From Congeria kusceri (Eukaryota; Mollusca; Bivalvia; Myida; Dreissenidae): a stretch of DNA of 64,000 bases. Numbering within the stretch: position 1 is the first letter of the stretch; the number at the start of each line of letters is the position of its first letter. Where the stretch lies: positions 40,731,341-40,795,340 of the forward strand of contig CM051038.1 in the NCBI GenBank assembly GCA_027627225.1. Reading direction: 5' to 3'. The notes under the pieces are model-generated. The model was given only the letters and a program-made list of their open reading frames with translations. It did no database searches and was not told the origin of the DNA. A program made the translations under genes and the position numbers. Shown piece by piece: positions 60,218 to 64,000 of this stretch.

Positions 60218-60454
60218 ATGGACTGTGAAGTCTGCCATACTTCCTTCCCCAGCAAGAGGGATTTAAGAAACCATCTTGCCAAGACTGATCATCGGCGACT
60301 GAGATATGTATGTGTATGGTGCGTTGGCAAGCACCCCAGAGAATTCAAATCTGACTGGGACCTGCGTAGGCACATCAGGGCTCAGCACCCAAGCGATCAC
60401 GACAGAAGTCTCCGAGAATTTCCTCGTCTTCTCTCTTCTGTACTTCTTTTGTAA
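60218..60454 (+). CDS. Two C2H2 zinc fingers at the start of the extra coding region
   Basis: It reads MDCEVCHTSFPSKRDLRNHL with an H-x4-H end (finger 1), then VCVWC-x12-DLRRHIRAQH (finger 2). The first ATG lies eight bases after a candidate splice acceptor. The frame ends at 60452-60454, but the following 0-frame stays open for 1.6 kb, so either a frameshift or a small intron joins them (a pyrimidine-rich CTCTTCTGTACTTC ... CCTCAG precedes 60465). C2H2 fingers bind DNA or RNA; the role in the element is unknown. Confidence 0.6.
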   Translation: MDCEVCHTSFPSKRDLRNHLAKTDHRRLRYVCVWCVGKHPREFKSDWDLRRHIRAQHPSDHDRSLREFPRLLSSVLLL

Positions 60455-60459
60455 CAACC

Positions 60460-62054
60460 CTCAGGTTCACCTTTTAACAAATTCCTCCCCGTACCCTTCA
60501 TCAAAGGAGGCTACTGAAGCCAAGAGGCTTGTCACCAAATGGGCAACCGGAAGAGTCCCAGGTATTTCCAAATGGCTCGAGGGTTGGAATTTGCTCAATT
60601 CTTCATCTTCAGCGACATCATCGTCCCACACATCTGATTTGAAACTGGATCTGAAATCTGTCTCCATGAACTCTTCAGGCTGCACAGTTGTCTTCTTCAC
60701 TGAATATTACTACCTCAAAGCCACAATTCTATTGTCAACGTTGAATGATGCCCGAGTAGTCAGCCGCTTGGTACGACGAATGAATGCCCTTCCAAAGGAC
60801 TTCCTCCTTCCTGTTGGACCCTGGAATCCAGGTACTACATCGCAACTAACTTCTGTTGCAGCACTATTGGGACTGGAACCACATCAAATTCACACGGTGG
60901 CAGTTCAGGACATTCCATCCTTCTCAACACACTCTTCTTCAACAGAATTCCAAGTTATTACCAGATCGCCAGTTCCAGCTGCCACAGCCTCTACACTGTC
61001 AGCAATGAGTCCAGCACCCCCTGCACCAGCCTTTGTTCCCGCCACTTCTTCACCAGCTGGTGTCCCTGCCTTCACCTCTACACCTGCCGTCGTCACTGAA
61101 TCCACCCCTGCACCACTTGAGGTCCAAAAATATACACCTGCTCCAGCTGATGACCCTGAGTTCACATCTGCATCAGCCATTGTCTATCGGTCCACGCCTG
61201 CACCATTCGACTCGACGCCGCAACCTATGTTCATTGATGAGCCTGAGAACTTTTCACTTGACTACAATGACATTCGAACACCTACTCCTGTTTCTGTTGG
61301 CTCTCCTCAACCTACTGAAGAAGTACAGACTACTGAGCACCATCCACCGCCATCAGAACTAACATTATACTCCAGCCCCCCGTTTTATAGCCCAATTTCA
61401 CCTGTTCCAGCCACACCAGTCCATTTAGCACCGACACCAAGTTACGATCCAGCAGAAACGCATGTACCATCCCAACGACCAATCAACAAATTCAAGTCAG
61501 CATTCACCAAACCACGTCCAAGACAATCTGCACCTGCGCCAGTTTACGTCCCAACACCACTTCACTCCTCACACAAAGAACTTCTCAAGACCAGAGCCCA
61601 TTCACTTCTTCTCGAAGGCCGACTTCCGATCCTCCCGCCAGGTAGACGAGAATGGACAGGAGTTCCAGCCAACAGAATCCGACTGACATCAACACTTTCT
61701 TGGCCACCTACTGATTGGCCTTCCTGGTCCCCAGACCAACGAACACTATCACACGAGTTCGCCGCCATGACCCTCCATTCACACAGCATCCCACTACCAA
61801 GATCCTTGCTGAGGGCGAAGTTCAATTTCCTGTCCCTTCCCGGAAGTCTCGATGTCCACAACGACGCCCTCGCAGCAATGATGAAACACAATTTCAACCT
61901 CGTCCGACTCATTGCTCTCGGTGAAGACCCCACCTCTCCAGATGTCCAGATGTCTGTCCTCTGTGCGTTCGAGGCCCTTCCTCGTGATCCCTCCATCGAT
62001 GATCTCCTGCAACGTCTGACGCATGTGCCTCTCCGCCTGAAGAAGAAATGCTAA
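60460..62054 (+). CDS. Pro/Thr/Ser-rich protein in env position
   Basis: The frame is open from 60306 to 62054; its first 40 or so codons overlap the zinc fingers and may not be used. A folded-looking part (KRLVTKWATGRVPGISKWLE, VVFFTEYYYLKATILLSTLN, LVRRMNALPKDFLLPVGPWN) is followed by about 230 residues rich in Pro, Ser and Thr with TPAP and PAP repeats. The basic C-terminal part has WPPTDWPSWSPDQRTL and FALP-like Leu-rich stretches, ending RLKKKC. There is no signal peptide or membrane helix, so it is not a normal envelope protein. No match is recognised. Intact. Confidence 0.6.
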
Positions 62055-62210
62055 GTATTTTGTGTATTAAATGTAATATTGTATTTTCAATACAATAAAA
62101 ATTGTAATACGTAACAAGTAACATTGATTAATATTATTGTTATTCATTGCTTTTATTACAAAGTTGTAATTTTCATAATTGTTAAAAATTCAGGAGAATT
62201 TTAATCTTTT

Positions 62211-62223
62211 AAGGTGGGGGAAA
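62211..62223 (+). promoter_or_regulatory. Polypurine tract
   Basis: AAGGTGGGGGAAA lies immediately 5' of the 3' LTR, where plus-strand DNA synthesis is primed in LTR elements. Confidence 0.8.
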
Positions 62224-63457
62224 TGTAATGTACATATTCTTATCTTACAAGTAAATATTGTCCGAATTCACTCCCCGTCCGAATATTAGTACATGATATT
62301 ATTGTTGTTATTGCTTTGTCTATAAAAATCCATTGTTTTAGCAGGATATTGTTCTACAAACTTTAATGAATTTAAAGCTTTGTATTTACCTCCGGTTTAG
62401 TCCATTTAACGTTGATTGTTGACAGAATAATCCATTTTTGCACAGTACCAAAATTCCTGCACTGTATTACGGCTGCAGCAATGTACATTGTTTACTACAC
62501 GCGTAGGAATATGATGGAATGTTATTAAATGCATTTTATCCTTAAAGACTTGTCAAGATGTTAATAATAGCTTTTCTTGGTGCATTATAAGATTATTTAT
62601 ATTATAAATTGCATATTGTTCATACATGTTGATTGTTAAACCTTAATGGTTCACTAGGAACTATTTGAGACGCTGGCTGCGTAGGAATTACTGAAGTTGT
62701 CATGATGCAGCATTTCAAATTGTATTGTTATAAATGCATATTTAAAGCTACTGTTGCTTTGATATATAGAGTTTGACTTCTTCTATGATTAAGAAGTAAT
62801 ATTTATGTGATTGTTAATTTATTGGAATAGTAGTTTTAATTATTGTTAAGGAATAGCCACATTACTTCCTTATATGCTGCAGGATGCTGCACGATTCTGA
62901 TTGGTTGCAGTTGAATCTGCAGAATCTGATTGGCTGCAGCCAAATCTGCAGCATCCAAAAGGGTATATAAGGAGGTTCTCCTCTCAGTTTTGGCAACAGT
63001 TGCTAACAACAAACATCACTGTTCACTATATAGAAAACCTTAAAAGTAAGAACTCAAACATTATAAAAATCCTGAACAACATTAAAGGTACGATTTCAAA
63101 ACGCACTTAACTATTTTCTAACGCTCTAGCAATATATTTATTCTATTAACAGCTGATTATTATTAAAGTTATAATAATATACTAAAGAACGTTTCTAGGA
63201 ACTATTTTATGATACTGTAAACATATTTCAAAAACTGAGCAACTGTTCGCCAAACGTTCGTCATTACTGTACCGCCATTCTGAATAAACCGAAATGAACA
63301 TAATTATTATGTTATCGATATTATGAAAGTAGATCTACGAATAAATGATGATTTTTGAAACTTTAATTCATCTCCGTCTTTACTAGAGTTTGCTGCCAGA
63401 CTCAAACTCTAATCGACACTGATATTATCAAGAATCTTCATTGTAAGGTAGCTTACA
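62224..63457 (+). repeat. 3' LTR, complete (1234 bp)
   Basis: It starts TGTAATGTACATATTC and ends GGTAGCTTACA, with TG...CA termini and the ATAA target duplication after it. TATA box at 62964-62970, AATAAA at 63283-63288. The 69-aa ORF inside both LTRs spans the promoter and looks fortuitous. Confidence 0.9.
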
Positions 63458-63902
63458 ATAATGTAAAGAAAAAAGGGTAAATTTAACAAGATGCCTTTAC
63501 CGGGACTCGAACCCAAGACCATCGGGATCAAAAATCTCATACTCTAATTATTCGGCCATTCGGACTTATTGTTAGGAGCTTATTTTAACGCTATGTAAGT
63601 GATACACATGTTTCCCAAAATGCCAACGCTCTATTATTTTTATGATTATCCATATTAATAAACCTCCGCACGATTAATATTTTGCTTCCTCTTTATTCCG
63701 CTAACAATTACAGCAATCTTAACCAGAAGTATTTAATGTTTATATATTTATTATTGAAGGCTATAAGTTTTTTGTAAGCTTTATTGCTGAAATAAATGTT
63801 GTTGTTGTTGTTGTGGTATAGAATGCATAATATCTTTTTAGAATACAGTATATGACACAATTTTTGTAAATTTTCAATTTGCTAATCTGTAAACACGTCC
63901 CT

Positions 63903-64000
63903 TTAAAATGACTATCTGTACGAAAAAGACATCTCCTTTAGCAATGTAAATGTTATTTTGTGTTATAGAAATGAGTAATACAAAGGCATATACATTCAAT
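63903..64000. other. Start of sequence beyond the MITE, truncated by the window
   Basis: It matches 20374-20470 (TTAGCAATGTAAATGTTATT), so unit C continues past the window end. Confidence 0.6.

Larger units (their letters stand above)
53383..63461 (+). mobile_element. Ty3/Gypsy LTR retrotransposon with extra 3' coding region
   Basis: The body is 53387-63457, with TG...CA ends and ATAA duplicated on both sides (53383-53386, 63458-63461). Copy A (about 19858) shows the empty site. Order: 5' LTR, gag, pol (protease, RT, RNase H, integrase), zinc-finger/Pro-rich region, polypurine tract, 3' LTR. RT before RNase H before integrase defines Ty3/Gypsy order. Pol is broken (two frame changes, one stop), and the LTR-to-gag junction is abnormal, so this copy looks inactive. 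By eye the two LTRs differ at about a dozen positions over 1171 aligned bases with no indels, which suggests a fairly young insertion. Confidence 0.93.
53290..63902. mobile_element. Second-family MITE in unit C, split by the LTR retrotransposon
   Basis: The left piece is 53290-53386 and the right piece 63458-63902. The ends are the same as in 19764-20369, with TTAA flanks. The minus-strand tRNA-like block (about 63488-63568) is preserved. Confidence 0.75.

Noticed and set aside
60306..62054. Envelope gene
   Set aside because: No signal peptide, no transmembrane helix and no fusion-type Cys pattern; zinc fingers and Pro-rich sequence instead.
53387..63457. Identity with the bivalve Steamer element
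   Set aside because: Steamer has short LTRs as I recall, and these are 1.2 kb with an extra 3' coding region. Only membership of Ty3/Gypsy is supported.

Overview
This is AT-rich eukaryotic DNA. It has spliced genes with short exons and GT-AG introns, and dense nested transposons: tRNA-derived SINEs, 5'-truncated LINEs, TTAA-flanked MITE-like elements, a Ty3/Gypsy LTR element and many mini- and microsatellites. The repeat style, especially a GC-rich palindromic MITE of about 250 bp, suggests a bivalve mollusc. That is recognition, not proof, and I cannot name the species.

The backbone is a tandem array of three diverged units: A (about 3.75-23.77 kb), B (about 23.77-39.05 kb) and C (about 39.05 kb to beyond the window end). 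Each carries one seven-exon minus-strand gene for a type I membrane protein: signal peptide, Cys-rich mannose-6-phosphate-receptor-homology (MRH) lumenal domain, one transmembrane helix, and a short tail ending in a YxxPhi sorting-type motif (YDKI, YDKM, YDNI). Length (269-271 aa) and layout fit the cation-dependent M6P receptor/ATG27 family. Copies B (26015-32521) and C (48807-52896) are intact as spliced models. Copy A (15239-19370) has a 1-bp frameshift in the signal-peptide exon. A and C are far more alike, introns included, than either is to B.

Mobile DNA explains most unit length differences. A LINE (8.66-12.46 kb) sits in a 59-bp minisatellite in A, with a shorter relative in C. A second LINE with a repeat-rich 3' UTR (13.0-15.15 and 46.33-48.72 kb) is absent from B. 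A third LINE (29.86-31.04 kb) lies in intron 2 of B only, with target duplication. A 3.76-kb inverted-repeat element (33.24-37.00 kb) and a 10.07-kb Ty3/Gypsy element (53.39-63.46 kb) interrupt the same MITE in B and C; copy A preserves the empty sites.

The Ty3/Gypsy element has 1.2-kb LTRs, gag, a pol broken by two frame changes and a stop just before the YMDD motif, and downstream of pol an unusual extra coding region with two C2H2 zinc fingers followed by a long Pro-rich protein, in the position where an env would lie. The stretch 1-3.75 kb looks like flank outside the array; I see no gene there.
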